Below, piece after piece: positions 16,991-26,311 of a stretch of DNA of 64,000 nucleotides (positions within the stretch are counted from its first letter, which is position 1; each line of letters begins with the position of its first letter). This DNA is from Pseudorhodoferax soli (lineage in GTDB: Bacteria > Pseudomonadota > Gammaproteobacteria > Burkholderiales > Burkholderiaceae_C). Position numbers and translations under genes: made by a program. Location: the NCBI RefSeq assembly GCF_003337555.1, contig NZ_QPJK01000006.1, positions 496,001 to 560,000 on the forward strand. The letters run 5' to 3'. The notes beneath the pieces were generated by a model, which was not told the DNA's origin, ran no database searches, and was given only the letters and a program-made list of their open reading frames with translations.

Positions 16991-19036
16991 TCAATCGTCC
17001 AGCGACTGCTCGACGATCAAGCGCATGGTGCTGCCATGCGGAGTATTGCGCACCAGTTCGACACGGCCGCCGTGCAGCTCCATTACCCGGCGCACGATGT
17101 ACAGGCCCAGGCCGTGGCCCGGCTTGCCGGGTGGGTGCCGACCGCGGTTGCCGCGCTCGAACAGGCGACCCACCAGCTCGGCGTTGAAGCCGGGGCCCTT
17201 GTCCTCGACCTCGATCAGCAGCGCCAAGGGGTCGTCCGAATCGATCAACCGCACGACGACCGGCGCCTGCGGCGGGCTGTAGGTCAGCGCGTTAAGCAGC
17301 AGGTTGCGCAGCGCCAGGCGCAGCAGGCTCATATCGGCCGACACCGTGCGACTGGTCGCGATGCGCTCGACCCGGATCCGGTGGCGCTCCGCCGCGGGCA
17401 TGTCGGCCAGCACCACCGCCACAAGCGTGTCGATGTCGGTGTCCGCCCCTTCGACAGCATACTGGCGGGCCAGCAGCGACGCCCCGGCGAGGGTGTTATC
17501 GATGCTGGCCAGCACCTGCCCCATGACCGCCTGCGCGCGCCCCAGGCGCACAGACGCTGCCTGCTCGCCCACGTCCACCAGCACAGCAGCCGCGCTCTGT
17601 AAGGCCGCCGATGCGTTATTGAGCGGCTGCCTCACCTCGTGGGCCAGCACCTGGGTCATCTCCTCGCGCTCGCGCAGAAGCTCGCCGAGCGCCTTCGCAT
17701 GCTCCTCGATCTGCAAGCGCAAAGTCTGCTCGCGCAACAGTTCGGCCTTGCTTGTGCGGCGTTCCGTGATGTCCTGCACGGCCCCGGTCAGGCGCACCGC
17801 CCGGCCGCCTTCGCGTTCGACGTCGCCCACCAGCCGGACCCAGAGCTCCTTACCCTTGGCCGTGGTCAGGCGCAGCTCCAGGTCCCACGGCTTGCCCTCG
17901 GCAACGCTGCGGCGGATGGCTTCCTCGGCTAACGCGCGGTCGCCTTCTGCCAGGAAGCCGATCGCCTCGTCCAGGCTCAGGCGGTGACCCAGCTCGACCT
18001 CGTGGATGCGGCATGTTTCGTCCGACCAGCGCATGGCACCGGTCGCCAGATCGGCCTGCCAGCCACCAACGCGGGCAATGCGGCCCGTGCGGTCCAGGAA
18101 TGCCTCGCTTTCGCGCAACGCCAACTCGGCACGCTTGCGCGAAGTGATGTCCGTGCCAACACCGCGCAAGAGCCATCCATCGCCATCGCGTTCCCGTTGG
18201 CGATTGTTGGACCAGGAAACCCAGCGGTCCTCCCCATCTGGTCCGGTGCTGCGCGTCTCGCAGACGACGCTCTCTCCGCTGAGGAGGACGTGCTCTAACA
18301 CCCCTTGCACCATGGCCTGGTCGTCTTGACCCAAGAAAGCGAAAACGTTCGATCCGATGGCTTGCGCGGCATCGACGCCGTAGTAGCGCAGCCAAGCCGG
18401 GTTGGCATAGACGATCTCGCCGCGGTCGCGTACGAGTGCGACCAACTCACGCTGTTCCTCGACGAGTGCACGGTAGCGGGCCTCGCTCTGTGCAAGTGCT
18501 GCCTCGTACTTACTCCGGACGGACAAGGACCGGCGAATCAGGTCTCGTCTCATCATCAGCGCCTCGCCCACCATGTCGGCCAACATGCGCAGCATGCTGG
18601 CCTCGCGTTCACCCAGGTGCCCGGGCGTGCGGTCGATCACGCACAGCGTGCCGGCGCGGGAGCCGCCCGGCAGGATCAGCGGGGCACCCGCGTAAAACCG
18701 GATGTCCGGCGCCCCGGTAACCAGTGGGTTGTCGGCGAAGCGCGGATCGAGCGCAGCATTCGGCACCTCGAGCAGGCTGTCGCTCTGGATCGCGTGGGCA
18801 CAGAAAGCGACGTCGCGCGGTGTCTCGTTGACGCCGGGCAGGCCGACGTTGGCCTTGAACCACTGACGCTCTTCGTCGATCAGGCTGATCAAGGCGATGG
18901 GGGTGCCGCACAGCTCGGCGGCGAAACGCGCCATGAGGTCGAACAGCGGCTCTGGCGGGCTGTCCATGATCAGAAGATCGGTGAGCGCCGCGAGGCGAGC
19001 GGCCTCATCGGGGGGAAGTAACGGTGGTTGGCGCAT
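16991..19036 (-). CDS. GAF-PAS-PAS sensor histidine kinase
   Basis: A 681-residue soluble kinase without transmembrane segments. A GAF domain (about 25-160, starting near MDSPPEPLFDLMARFAAEL) is followed by PAS domains at about 185-300 and 310-425. The HisKA helix carries His466 in LAHEVRQPLNNA. The ATPase domain has the N box NLLLNALTYSPP, G1 DKGPGF and G2 GHGLGLYIV. Cytoplasmic GAF/PAS sensing suggests redox, light or small-molecule input. Convergence with the OmpR-type regulator gene argues that the two form a pair, although separate promoters are required. The start is supported by TGGAAAA directly before the ATG. Confidence 0.92.
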   Translation of the reverse strand: MRQPPLLPPDEAARLAALTDLLIMDSPPEPLFDLMARFAAELCGTPIALISLIDEERQWFKANVGLPGVNETPRDVAFCAHAIQSDSLLEVPNAALDPRFADNPLVTGAPDIRFYAGAPLILPGGSRAGTLCVIDRTPGHLGEREASMLRMLADMVGEALMMRRDLIRRSLSVRSKYEAALAQSEARYRALVEEQRELVALVRDRGEIVYANPAWLRYYGVDAAQAIGSNVFAFLGQDDQAMVQGVLEHVLLSGESVVCETRSTGPDGEDRWVSWSNNRQRERDGDGWLLRGVGTDITSRKRAELALRESEAFLDRTGRIARVGGWQADLATGAMRWSDETCRIHEVELGHRLSLDEAIGFLAEGDRALAEEAIRRSVAEGKPWDLELRLTTAKGKELWVRLVGDVEREGGRAVRLTGAVQDITERRTSKAELLREQTLRLQIEEHAKALGELLREREEMTQVLAHEVRQPLNNASAALQSAAAVLVDVGEQAASVRLGRAQAVMGQVLASIDNTLAGASLLARQYAVEGADTDIDTLVAVVLADMPAAERHRIRVERIATSRTVSADMSLLRLALRNLLLNALTYSPPQAPVVVRLIDSDDPLALLIEVEDKGPGFNAELVGRLFERGNRGRHPPGKPGHGLGLYIVRRVMELHGGRVELVRNTPHGSTMRLIVEQSLDD

Positions 19037-19319
19037 TTTTCCAGCTAGCGCTGCAGGTGCAGCAACGCTCGACTCTAACGTTGACTACAGCAGTTTGAAC
19101 CTGCCCGGGCGGTTCAGCGTGCGCTGCTCATCGCGGGGCTGGCAAAGCCTCCGCGAGTCCCCGGTACGATTCTGGCCGCCCCTTCGGTAGCGTCACTCCT
19201 TGGATCGCCAGAAAAGTACCTGGCCAGGCAGCTGACACAGATCCTCCACATTCTTGAGCCGCAGGTTTCTATAGTAGTGCGCACCCTTGTCAGGGGTGGA
19301 CCCAAATAGGAACTATGCG

Positions 19320-19430
19320 ATGCCACGATGGGATGGTGATGGCGAAAGCCCAGATGTGTTCAGCGTATTCATGATGGTGTCCATTTGGTTTTCGGTCTTC
19401 TTCCTGCTGTTCATCATCCTGGAGAGCTAG
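19320..19430 (+). CDS. 36-residue small membrane protein
   Basis: A short ORF beginning MPRWDGDGESPDVFSVF and ending in one strongly hydrophobic segment rich in Phe, Leu, Ile and Met (about residues 15-34) before LES. An AGGA lies about nine bases before the ATG. The acidic cytoplasmic head plus single membrane span resembles many bacterial small membrane proteins. It is isolated, with no homologue that I recognise. Confidence 0.4.
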   Translation: MPRWDGDGESPDVFSVFMMVSIWFSVFFLLFIILES

Positions 19431-19799
19431 TACCGACATTGGCTGCTACAGGTCCGCATCGATTGGAGGTTCGCTGCGCGGTCGGCGCGATGCATCAAGA
19501 GCACCGAGCAGCTCTCAGCCTGCTTCGATTTCGTACTGTCTTGGCGCCCAGTCACTCCACTGGGTGTCGCGAAGTCAGAGTCAAAAGACGGCCGGGCGTT
19601 ACGACCTTCACAATTTGACCCGACGCCCACGGGTGCAGCGGGTTAGCGCCGTCGCAGTCCTGGCCCCACCGTTGCAAACCATTGCTCCACATGAGCCCGT
19701 GGCGTCGGCCCGCCCTTCGCAAGATCAGCGGGCCTTTCCCTTTGAAGTGCGTCAAACATGGCGGAGCGACCCACGGCGCGCAGTGCCATCGGCCTTGGC
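19431..19799. other. Gene-poor spacer
   Basis: About 370 bases with only shadow-type ORFs on both strands. I see no RNA gene, repeat or convincing terminator. Confidence 0.4.
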
Positions 19800-19952
19800 T
19801 CACGCCTGCACCGTACTCAGCACTCTTAGGACGACGACGAGGACGATCACGGCGGCGACAGCGCCGCAGATGATCAGCATGCGCTTGTTGGCGTATCGGT
19901 TGCGGCTTGACGAGGTGGGGACTGCGCCGTTTTCGGGCTTCGTTTCGAGCAT
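19800..19952 (-). CDS. 50-residue single-span membrane protein
   Basis: The ORF starts MLETKPENGAVPTSSSRNRY, then shows a basic stretch (ANKR) and one membrane helix (MLIICGAVAAVIVLVVVLRV). The soluble head is polar and disordered. A longer start at 20003 is possible, but its extra residues (MRASNRAGMGHHSRKPS) are not convincing. No strong ribosome site is seen for either start. Function unknown. Confidence 0.45.
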   Translation of the reverse strand: MLETKPENGAVPTSSSRNRYANKRMLIICGAVAAVIVLVVVLRVLSTVQA

Positions 19953-20082
19953 GGAAGGCTTTCTGGAGTGGTGGCCCATTCCCGCGCGGTTTGATGCCCG
20001 CATCCGTGGGTCAACCAGCCGAAAGGGTGCAGGACAGGTCCCTGGCTGAGGTCAAATTGGAGACGCCGCCAACGTCCGGCCG

Positions 20083-20331
20083 CTACATGCGCATCAGCCA
20101 GCCCTGTCTGATGCAGTACCCAAGGAACGCGTGCGGGTGCATCGCTTCCTGGCCTGGTCCAGCTTCTTCGAGCGCTTCCGCTAGGACCCAGAAGCTCAGC
20201 GAGTCCACAGGTGCCGAGAACGCCGCTTCGACCTTGGCCCAGGCCGCCGCCCGTTTCCCCCGATACATGCGCGGCTGCCGGGCGATTCGGTAGTACCCGG
20301 TGTGGATTGAGTGATCGAAGAACAAGGTCAT
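20083..20331 (-). CDS. Hypothetical 82-residue protein
   Basis: A small ORF beginning MTLFFDHSIHTGYYRIARQP with a second helix-like part (LSFWVLAEALEEAGPGQEAM) and a normal amino-acid balance. It is followed on the same strand by the 50-residue membrane protein 130 bases on. It has no recognisable family and only a weak ribosome site. Confidence 0.42.
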   Translation of the reverse strand: MTLFFDHSIHTGYYRIARQPRMYRGKRAAAWAKVEAAFSAPVDSLSFWVLAEALEEAGPGQEAMHPHAFLGYCIRQGWLMRM

Positions 20332-21243
20332 GTGAAGGCCGCACCGGCAAGCCTTGGGCCAGCCCCTTCCAGGCCGACCAGCAATGACTCTGCCGCGGTC
20401 AGCTCCGCATTCACGGCCGCTTCAGGACGTCGATGCCGCGAGAATGGTGGTGCGCCAGACCCTGGCAGCCCGGACAGCAGCAGGTGTCGGCAGCAGTGCG
20501 GTCTCCACAGGGCTTGCATCCTGTCGTTGAATCTCTAGGAATGCGTTTCGGGCTGCTTTCGGCTGCAGGCCTGAGGTCACTAGGACCGTGCTCACAGCTG
20601 CGGCGGCGGCAGCAGAAGCAGCCATGTCACGTGGTTGTGAAGGCCTCGTCAAGTTGAGATCAGAGGTTGGCACGTCTTGCCTTTCGCCGTCATTTGTAGT
20701 CCAGCGATCTTGCGTGATATGCCCCGAGCCATCGTGGAGACATCGTGACAGGCTCAAACTGGCCACGGCGGCGCACATAACAGCAGGGCAGCACCCAGGC
20801 GGGCCAGCACCAGCAGGCCCGATGTACATCAACCGAACCCCGAGAGTTACGCCATGCTCGTGCAGACATCTGCATGACTGGAGGCACGCGGGACCGACTA
20901 CGTCATCGTGGTGGAAGGCCTCGGCCTGTCGCGCGAGAAAAACGGGCTGTCCGACGGACATGGCACGGACAAGCGCGATCGCCTGCTGGAGGTGTTGGTG
21001 CAAGCGCAGCGTCGCTACGGCTGCTGTTGACCGGTTTAGGCTTGACAGCCGAACGACGCGCTTTTCGAACGTGAATGGCAGGTTTCGCGAGCGGAGGTCA
21101 CTTAGCTCAAAAAGCTCAAGGGCAGCACGCAGTCTGAAGCTGACGGTCGCAGCTGACAGGCACGTGACAGCTCCCGCCCGGGAGCGGCATTTGACTTTGA
21201 AACCGCTAGATGGACGCAGCCCACGATGCGTCGTCTGGCAGGT
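20332..21243. other. 900-bp gene-poor region with possible relics
   Basis: No confident gene. One plus-strand frame, roughly 20770-21030, reads protein-like on both sides of a TGA at 20875-20877 (PESYAMLVQTSA before it, LEARGTDYVIVVEGLGLSRE after it) and ends at 21028-21030. It lacks a credible start. This looks like an eroded coding sequence rather than a live one. Confidence 0.3.
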
Positions 21244-21921
21244 TCATACGGCGGTGCCAGTGTTGGACGAACGCTGGCCGCCACGCCAGAGGCCGATGAA
21301 ATCCCGGGTGCCATTGATCGCCCTGGAATAGAGCCAGGTCGGTGTCAGCTTCTGATGCGGTAGCTTCCAGATGGGCTTGTAGCGGTGTACGTGTTCGTTG
21401 CCGATGAAGATGTATTCCTCACACGAGGCAATGATGGCCGCTTCGTCCACGCCCGTTTCGCTTCCTCCGGCACTGGGTGCCATGGAGTCGAAGCGGTGGG
21501 TTATTCAGCAGGCGATCACGACTTGTGGGCCGTGCTGTTCAACCGCGCGATGCGCATCCAGCTTCTCCACGTCCGGTCCATACGGGACGGTGGGTTGCCC
21601 GAGGCTTTGGTAGTGCGCCCTTATGGCTGGGTCTTCCTGTTGGCGGTTGTCGGTCGCCGCGATACCGAGCGTGCGCGCGAGAATACCTGTTCCCGCGCCG
21701 ATCTCTATGGCGGTGCGACCACCGATTCGGTCTCCTAGGAAGTCGCATAGTTCGGCCGTGGGTAGACCATACACACCGTGCCGAACGCAGAACAGCATTC
21801 GTTCCTCCGCTGAGGTTTCGGCCAGAACCGCCGCGGGTACGACCTGCAGCCGGCCGTGTGCATCAAGTAGCTCCCCTGAGATGTCGCGGACGCGTGCCGG
21901 GTCGAGGCAAAAACTTTCCAT
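21244..21921 (-). pseudogene. Methyltransferase-like gene interrupted by one TGA
   Basis: A 226-codon frame with one internal stop. The first part carries a SAM-binding glycine motif (AIEIGAGTGILARTLGI) after FCVRHGVYGLPTAELCDFLG. It reaches QVVIAC and meets TGA at 21505-21507. The same frame then continues THRFDSMAPSAGGSETGVDE and EEYIFIGNEHVHRYKPIWKL to a normal stop. A Trp codon (TGG) at the stop position would restore a complete protein, so a single G-to-A change is the simplest cause. Function beyond SAM-dependent methyltransferase-like is unknown. Confidence 0.7.
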
Positions 21922-22193
21922 GCCCCATTTTCCCGAATTGCCGGTCAGGCGCGATCAAGCGACGCACTAGAAACGCAAGACGCGAGGGGCAACAGCCCCG
22001 ATAGCTGCTGCCCGGCCGAGAAGGAGCACGACTCGCGGACACGTTCTCAACATCTGTTCAAAAGCACCCGAATGGACAAGCGGCGTTCGCCCTGAGTCGA
22101 GAATGGCGGGAACAGTTCAACGGACAGGGCGCGAACCATTGCAGTGGCGGTCTCATCTGGCGCCGCCCCTTGCATTTCGGCTTCTTGGCGCGC

Positions 22194-22895
22194 TCATGGA
22201 TCCGCGAAGTGCTGAAAGCTAGCGAACTCATGCACGGGCCGACGCGGTGTGGCCACCTGGTTGACAGGCATGTCGCGGTCGGGGTAGCCGAGTGACATGC
22301 CGCACACCGTCAGCTCGTACTCCGTGAAGGCCAGGTGCCGCGCGATGACCGGATGGAACCGCGCGAACGACACCTGCGGACAGGTGCCCAGGCCGCGCGC
22401 TGCGGCGGCAATCATCACGTTCTGGACCAACAGGCCCAGGTCGAGCCAGCTGTGGGGCGCCAGGCGCCGGTCGATGGTGAAGATCAGGCCGACCGGCGCG
22501 CCGAAGAACACGAAGTTCTTTTCGGTCTGCCGTATGCGGCTGGGCATGTCGGCGACGTCCACGCCAAGTGTCTTGTAGTAGGTCGTACCGAAATCGCGCT
22601 GCCGCTGGGCGTATTCGTCGGGCAGTGGGTCGGGGAAGTGCGGGGATGGCGGAAGCGTGTTGTCGCGGCAGGCGCGCACCAACGCGGCGCCCAGCGCTGC
22701 CAGGTGCGCACCGGCGACGGCGTGCACCTGCCATGGCTGGGTGTTGGAGTTGCTGGGCGCGCTCGATGCCACGTCCAGGACCTCTTCCAGCAGGGAACGC
22801 GGAACGGGGTCCGGCTTGTAGGCGCGCTGACTGCGCCGCGCCCGCAGTACACCGTCGACCACGCGCGTGGTGTGCGCGATGTCGCCCTGTGTCAT
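22194..22895 (-). CDS. pnbA: FMN nitroreductase, probable 4-nitrobenzoate reductase (PnbA-like)
   Basis: A 233-residue NfsB/BluB-fold nitroreductase. RRSQRAYKPDPVPRSLLEEV begins the FMN-binding region, SSAPSNSNTQPWQVHAV is the flavin phosphate site, and GLGTCPQVSF lies near the C-terminal FMN contact. PnbA reduces 4-nitrobenzoate to 4-hydroxylaminobenzoate with two NAD(P)H. The assignment rests on the gene overlapping a PnbB-type lyase by ATGA, as in the pnb system of Pseudomonas putida TW3. Family membership alone would not fix the substrate. GAGGAG lies five bases before the start. A paralogue with very similar motifs lies at 27254-27997. Confidence 0.72.
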   Translation of the reverse strand: MTQGDIAHTTRVVDGVLRARRSQRAYKPDPVPRSLLEEVLDVASSAPSNSNTQPWQVHAVAGAHLAALGAALVRACRDNTLPPSPHFPDPLPDEYAQRQRDFGTTYYKTLGVDVADMPSRIRQTEKNFVFFGAPVGLIFTIDRRLAPHSWLDLGLLVQNVMIAAAARGLGTCPQVSFARFHPVIARHLAFTEYELTVCGMSLGYPDRDMPVNQVATPRRPVHEFASFQHFADP

Positions 22896-23461
22896 GGCCG
22901 CTCCTCGGCCTGCGCTTCGACCGGTGGCGCGTGGTACGCAATGCGCCCGGCAGGCAGGTAGAACAAGGCGATGACCGCGCCGCCGCGGGCTTCCGGGTAG
23001 TGGTGGCTGCCCGGGCCGGGTGCCGTCCAGCCCGCTTCGCACCAGCCGTTGGGGCCTGCCAGCGCGGCGCCGGCGTTGAGGGGGACCACCATGTTCAGCT
23101 CTCCATAGGGATGCGCGTGGTACTGCCCGCGCAAGGTGTTGCCCGGGTTGCCCTGCGTGTTGGCCGTGCTGTCCATGTACACGGCCGTGATGCTGAACCA
23201 GTGCGTGCGCTCCGACGGCTCCACGAGGCGGCTGCGCCGGTAGTGCGGTCCGGTGATCTCGACGTTGGCGGCCCAGCCATCGTGCACGCCGGCCTTCACC
23301 AGGCGCGCGAGCTGCTCGTACACCGCGCTGCCCGGGCCATGGGACTTGTTCAGCCAGCGCTCGACGTCCGTGCCTGCGGTCATGTCCTTCACTTCGCCGA
23401 GGAAGGCGATGCTGCGCGCTATCAGTTCGTCACGGTCTTGGTTGCTGTCGTGGCTGTTCAT
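22892..23461 (-). CDS. pnbB: 4-hydroxylaminobenzoate lyase family (PnbB/DUF4863)
   Basis: A 189-residue protein of the PnbB (former DUF4863) family, which converts 4-hydroxylaminobenzoate to protocatechuate and ammonia. The cupin-like core includes GQYHAHPYGELNMVVPLNAG (two His and a Glu suitable for metal or substrate binding), followed by GWCEAGWTAPGPGSHHYPEA and GGAVIALFYLPAGRIAYH. The start at 23461 has AGAGGAG just upstream, inside the end of the Bug gene (gap of two bases). The stop overlaps the next ATG. Tight linkage to the nitroreductase supports nitroaromatic carboxylate breakdown. A ring-cleavage pathway for protocatechuate is not in the window. Confidence 0.78.
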   Translation of the reverse strand: MNSHDSNQDRDELIARSIAFLGEVKDMTAGTDVERWLNKSHGPGSAVYEQLARLVKAGVHDGWAANVEITGPHYRRSRLVEPSERTHWFSITAVYMDSTANTQGNPGNTLRGQYHAHPYGELNMVVPLNAGAALAGPNGWCEAGWTAPGPGSHHYPEARGGAVIALFYLPAGRIAYHAPPVEAQAEERP

Positions 23462-23463
23462 GG

Positions 23464-24453
23464 TCACTCCTCTGATGTGAAGCCGGAGGCCCGGACCACC
23501 GGGCCCCATTTGTCGCGTTCGGCCCGGATGTGGCTTTCGTAGGCCTTGGGCGTGAGCGCGAACAGCTCCATCCCGACCTCCTCGAAGCCCGCCACCAGGG
23601 CCGGGTCCTTGCTGGCCGCGAGCACGTCGTCGTACAGCTTCTTGACCACGGCATCGGGTGTGCCCGGGGGAGCGAAGACGCCGTAGGATTCAACGGCGGT
23701 GATCGCGGGGTAGCCCTGCTCGGCAAACGTCGGGACGCCAGGCATGGCGCGCGAGCGCCTGTCGCCGCTCACGGCCAGGATGCGCAGTTTGCCGCTCTGC
23801 AGATACGGCAGGAAGTCGGCAACAAAGCCCAGGTACGCGGGGATCTGGCCGCCGAGCAGGTCATTCATGGCCGGCGCGGAACCCCGGTAGCCCACGTGCT
23901 GCAGCTTGAGAGCCGCCGCCTCGGACAACTGGAAGCCGAGGAAGTGCGCCATGGAGCCCGCCGCCGGCGACGCGAACATGGCGCGGCTGGGAGCCTGTTG
24001 CGCCCACCGCACGTAGTCGGCGAGGGTCTTGACGGTCGCGGGGACGGCGTTGCTGACGGCCAGGGCGCAGGTCGCCGAGACGACCGGTGTGATGGGCACG
24101 AAATCGGCCACCGCGTCGTACGCAAGCTTGGTGTAGACGTGCGGGTAGATGCTGAGCGCCGAGGTGTGCGTGCACAGCAGCGTGTTGCCGTCTGCGCGCT
24201 CGCGCTTGAGCTGTGCGTTGGCCAGGCGGCCCGCGCCGCCGGGCCGGTTGTCGACGATGGCGGTGATGCCTTGCTTGCGCCATGCCTCGGCCACGCGGCG
24301 CGCGGTCTGGTCCAGCGTGCCGCCTGCGGGGTAGCCCACGATGATCCGTCGCGGGGGCGCCGGGGCTTGCGCCCAGCCCATGGTCTGCAGTGCCGAAGTG
24401 GCCAGCGTGGCGAGGCCGAGGGCGCCGAAGCGCCGGCGTGAGAGTGGGTTCAT
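23464..24453 (-). CDS. Bug-family periplasmic binding protein (TctC-like)
   Basis: A 329-residue solute-binding protein of the tripartite tricarboxylate transporter type. The N terminus NPLSRRRFGALGLATLATSA is a twin-arginine-like signal peptide ending near AQA at about 30. Family motifs follow: GYPAGGTLDQTARR, VDNRPGGAGRLANA and VGYRGSAPAMNDLLGGQI. Bug proteins bind small carboxylates, so a nitrobenzoate ligand is a reasonable inference. No TctA/TctB membrane subunits are present. It is the first gene of the bug-pnbB-pnbA operon, with GGAG eight bases before its ATG, and is divergent from the LysR gene. Confidence 0.9.
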   Translation of the reverse strand: MNPLSRRRFGALGLATLATSALQTMGWAQAPAPPRRIIVGYPAGGTLDQTARRVAEAWRKQGITAIVDNRPGGAGRLANAQLKRERADGNTLLCTHTSALSIYPHVYTKLAYDAVADFVPITPVVSATCALAVSNAVPATVKTLADYVRWAQQAPSRAMFASPAAGSMAHFLGFQLSEAAALKLQHVGYRGSAPAMNDLLGGQIPAYLGFVADFLPYLQSGKLRILAVSGDRRSRAMPGVPTFAEQGYPAITAVESYGVFAPPGTPDAVVKKLYDDVLAASKDPALVAGFEEVGMELFALTPKAYESHIRAERDKWGPVVRASGFTSEE

Positions 24454-24530
24454 GGGGGGGCTCCGCGAGGTTGCAAGGGGTTGAGGGCTCCATGATGGTC
24501 ATCCGTCGCCATGAACGGAATCGCCCGTTT

Positions 24531-24557
24531 TGCAAGAGCACAATGCACGCCGTGCAA
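24531..24557. promoter_or_regulatory. LysR-type operator candidate (TGCA-N5-TGCA)
   Basis: In the 121-base divergent region between the Bug and LysR genes, ATGCA-CGCCG-TGCAA (24543-24557) forms a dyad, and a further TGCA half-site lies at 24531. A nearly identical dyad occurs upstream of the second nitroreductase at 28081-28095, so both are likely bound by the LysR protein encoded at 24575. Confidence 0.6.
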
Positions 24558-24574
24558 TATCGGAGCCGCGCACC

Positions 24575-25543
24575 ATGAGCATCGGACGCATCGACCTGAA
24601 CCTCATCAAGGTGTTCGACGCGGTCTATGAAGACCGCAACCTGCTGCGTGCGGGCAAGCGACTGAACCTGAGCCAGTCGGCGGTCAGCCACGCACTCACG
24701 CGCTTGCGCGAGGTGGTGGGCGACGAGCTCTTCGTCCGTACGGCCAAGGGCATGGTGCCCACGGCACGGTCAGCGGCAATGGCCGACGGGCTGCGCAACT
24801 CGTTGCGCCGGATCGAGGCCACGCTGGGGGTGGAGCCCTTCGACCCGGGCAAGTCCACACGCCGCTTCGCGGTGGCCGCCAACGACCACCTGACGGCGGT
24901 GATGGTGGCGGAGCTGAGCCGGCTCATGGCGGTGGAGGCCCCCGGCATCGACCTGGTGGTGCGGCCGTCCACGCGCCTCGATCTTGCCGAGCAGATCGAC
25001 GTCGGCAAGATCGACATCGCCGTGGGCATCTTCGCCCAGGTTCCGTCGCGCCTGAGCACGCGCATCTTGATGACGCAGGGCGAGCTGATCGTTCTGCGCA
25101 AGGGGCACCCGGCTGCACGCCGCAAGCTGGCGCTGCGCGACCTGGCGCGGTACCCCTTGGTGACGGTGTCGGTGGGCGGCCAGGAGGAGGGCGCGGTCGA
25201 TGGTTTCATCCTGGAACGTGGCCTGGCACGACAGGCGGAGATGTTCGACCGCCATGCGCTGGAAGAGGCCTTGTCGGCCGACGGCCTGGCGCCGCGCTAC
25301 CGCACAACCGTGCCGCACTCCCTGGCGATCCCCGCGCTGCTGCACGGCTCCGACATGTTGTCCATCATGCCGTCCTCGCTGGCGCGCAGCCTGGCAGGTG
25401 CGGGCGAGTTGCTGGTGCGCGAGCCGCCCTATCCAACCGCGCTGTCCACGTTCCGCGCGGTCTGGCACAGCCGCAATGACCACGACCCCGCGCACGTGTG
25501 GCTGCAAGAGAGCATCGCGCGGGTGGCGCAACAGGTGGCCTAG
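24575..25543 (+). CDS. LysR-family regulator of the nitroreductase/lyase locus
   Basis: A 322-residue LysR regulator of the NodD/LinR-like subgroup. The winged HTH occupies 1-65 (IDLNLIKVFDAVYEDRNLLR, then LNLSQSAVSHALTRLREVVG and ELFVRT). The effector-binding domain runs from about 95. The start at 24575 (MSIGRIDLNL) is standard for the subgroup; an ATG 15 codons upstream is unlikely. It is divergent from bug-pnbB-pnbA across the TGCA dyad, the usual arrangement for autoregulation plus inducer-dependent activation. Its TAG overlaps the stop codon of the convergent HD gene. Confidence 0.92.
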   Translation: MSIGRIDLNLIKVFDAVYEDRNLLRAGKRLNLSQSAVSHALTRLREVVGDELFVRTAKGMVPTARSAAMADGLRNSLRRIEATLGVEPFDPGKSTRRFAVAANDHLTAVMVAELSRLMAVEAPGIDLVVRPSTRLDLAEQIDVGKIDIAVGIFAQVPSRLSTRILMTQGELIVLRKGHPAARRKLALRDLARYPLVTVSVGGQEEGAVDGFILERGLARQAEMFDRHALEEALSADGLAPRYRTTVPHSLAIPALLHGSDMLSIMPSSLARSLAGAGELLVREPPYPTALSTFRAVWHSRNDHDPAHVWLQESIARVAQQVA

Positions 25544-26250
25544 CCGTTTGCCGGGGGGTGTGGGTGGTCGTGGTGCGGGCAGCCGTCTGCGGCGTGGCAG
25601 ATGGTGCGGCGCGTCCAGTCCGAAGCAAGGATGATGCTGCACATGTCCACGCGCTGGAAGGCGGGGTCTTTGAAAGCCAGGACATCGTCGTTGAAGGTGC
25701 CGAACGTGCTGAGCGGGCGGTGTTGCATGCCTTCGTAGAACGCGTCGATGATGCCCTGCGCGAAGTCTGCCTCCCGCGGAGAGGCGGCGACCACGGCCGC
25801 GCGCTGCGCCTCGGAAAACTGGTCGTAGCCGCGGCCCGCCACGTCCATGCCTGCCCCGGCCTGGACCAGCGCGATCTCCGGGCGCATGAACTGCGGGATG
25901 CCCGGCGTGGTGTGCAGCGCAACGGCGTTCCAGACGGTCTCGATGTCGGCATCGCGCACGCCGTGGCTCCGGAGGAATTCCCGCGCGGCATTCGCACCGT
26001 CCACTTCGAAACGCAGCTGGCTGTCGCGGTAACGTGCGGTGAGGCCGATGTCGTGGAACATCGACGCCGCGTAGAGCAGCTCCGGATCGAAGCTCAAGCC
26101 CGTGCGGGCCCCGGTCAGGTAGCCCCAGCAATACACGCGCACGGAGTGGTGGAAGAGCAGGTCGCTCTCGGTGTCGCGGATGTACTGGGTCATCTCCCGC
26201 GCGAGCTGGCTGTCGGGTATGTAGAACTCAGGAATGGCTGAAGGCATCAT
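25540..26250 (-). CDS. HD-domain protein
   Basis: A 236-residue HD-superfamily protein. FHHSVRVYCWG supplies the first His, AASMFHDIGL the HD pair and NAVALHTT a further metal-binding His. The layout resembles the cyanamide-hydratase-like HD proteins more than nucleotide phosphohydrolases, so hydration or hydrolysis of a small molecule is possible. The C terminus (CHAADGCPHHDHPHPPANG) is His/Cys-rich and may bind metal. It is the last gene of a run with the AhpD-like, cupin and second nitroreductase genes; a 61-base gap separates it from the AhpD-like gene. GAGGA precedes the first of two tandem ATGs. Confidence 0.8.
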   Translation of the reverse strand: MMPSAIPEFYIPDSQLAREMTQYIRDTESDLLFHHSVRVYCWGYLTGARTGLSFDPELLYAASMFHDIGLTARYRDSQLRFEVDGANAAREFLRSHGVRDADIETVWNAVALHTTPGIPQFMRPEIALVQAGAGMDVAGRGYDQFSEAQRAAVVAASPREADFAQGIIDAFYEGMQHRPLSTFGTFNDDVLAFKDPAFQRVDMCSIILASDWTRRTICHAADGCPHHDHPHPPANG

Positions 26251-26311
26251 GGCGTGGTCCTCGTGCTGGTGGGTGTCGCTTGTGCGTGCGCGCTGCTGCA
26301 ATGGTTCCGAA

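Noticed and set aside
19084-19310. Open plus-strand frame of about 75 codons before the 36-residue ORF
   Set aside because: It reads smoothly but has no ATG, GTG or TTG start and no homology that I can see; probably chance.
21505-21507. Selenocysteine or recoding of the TGA in the methyltransferase
   Set aside because: The context calls for Trp, there is no visible SECIS-like hairpin, and a point mutation is simpler.
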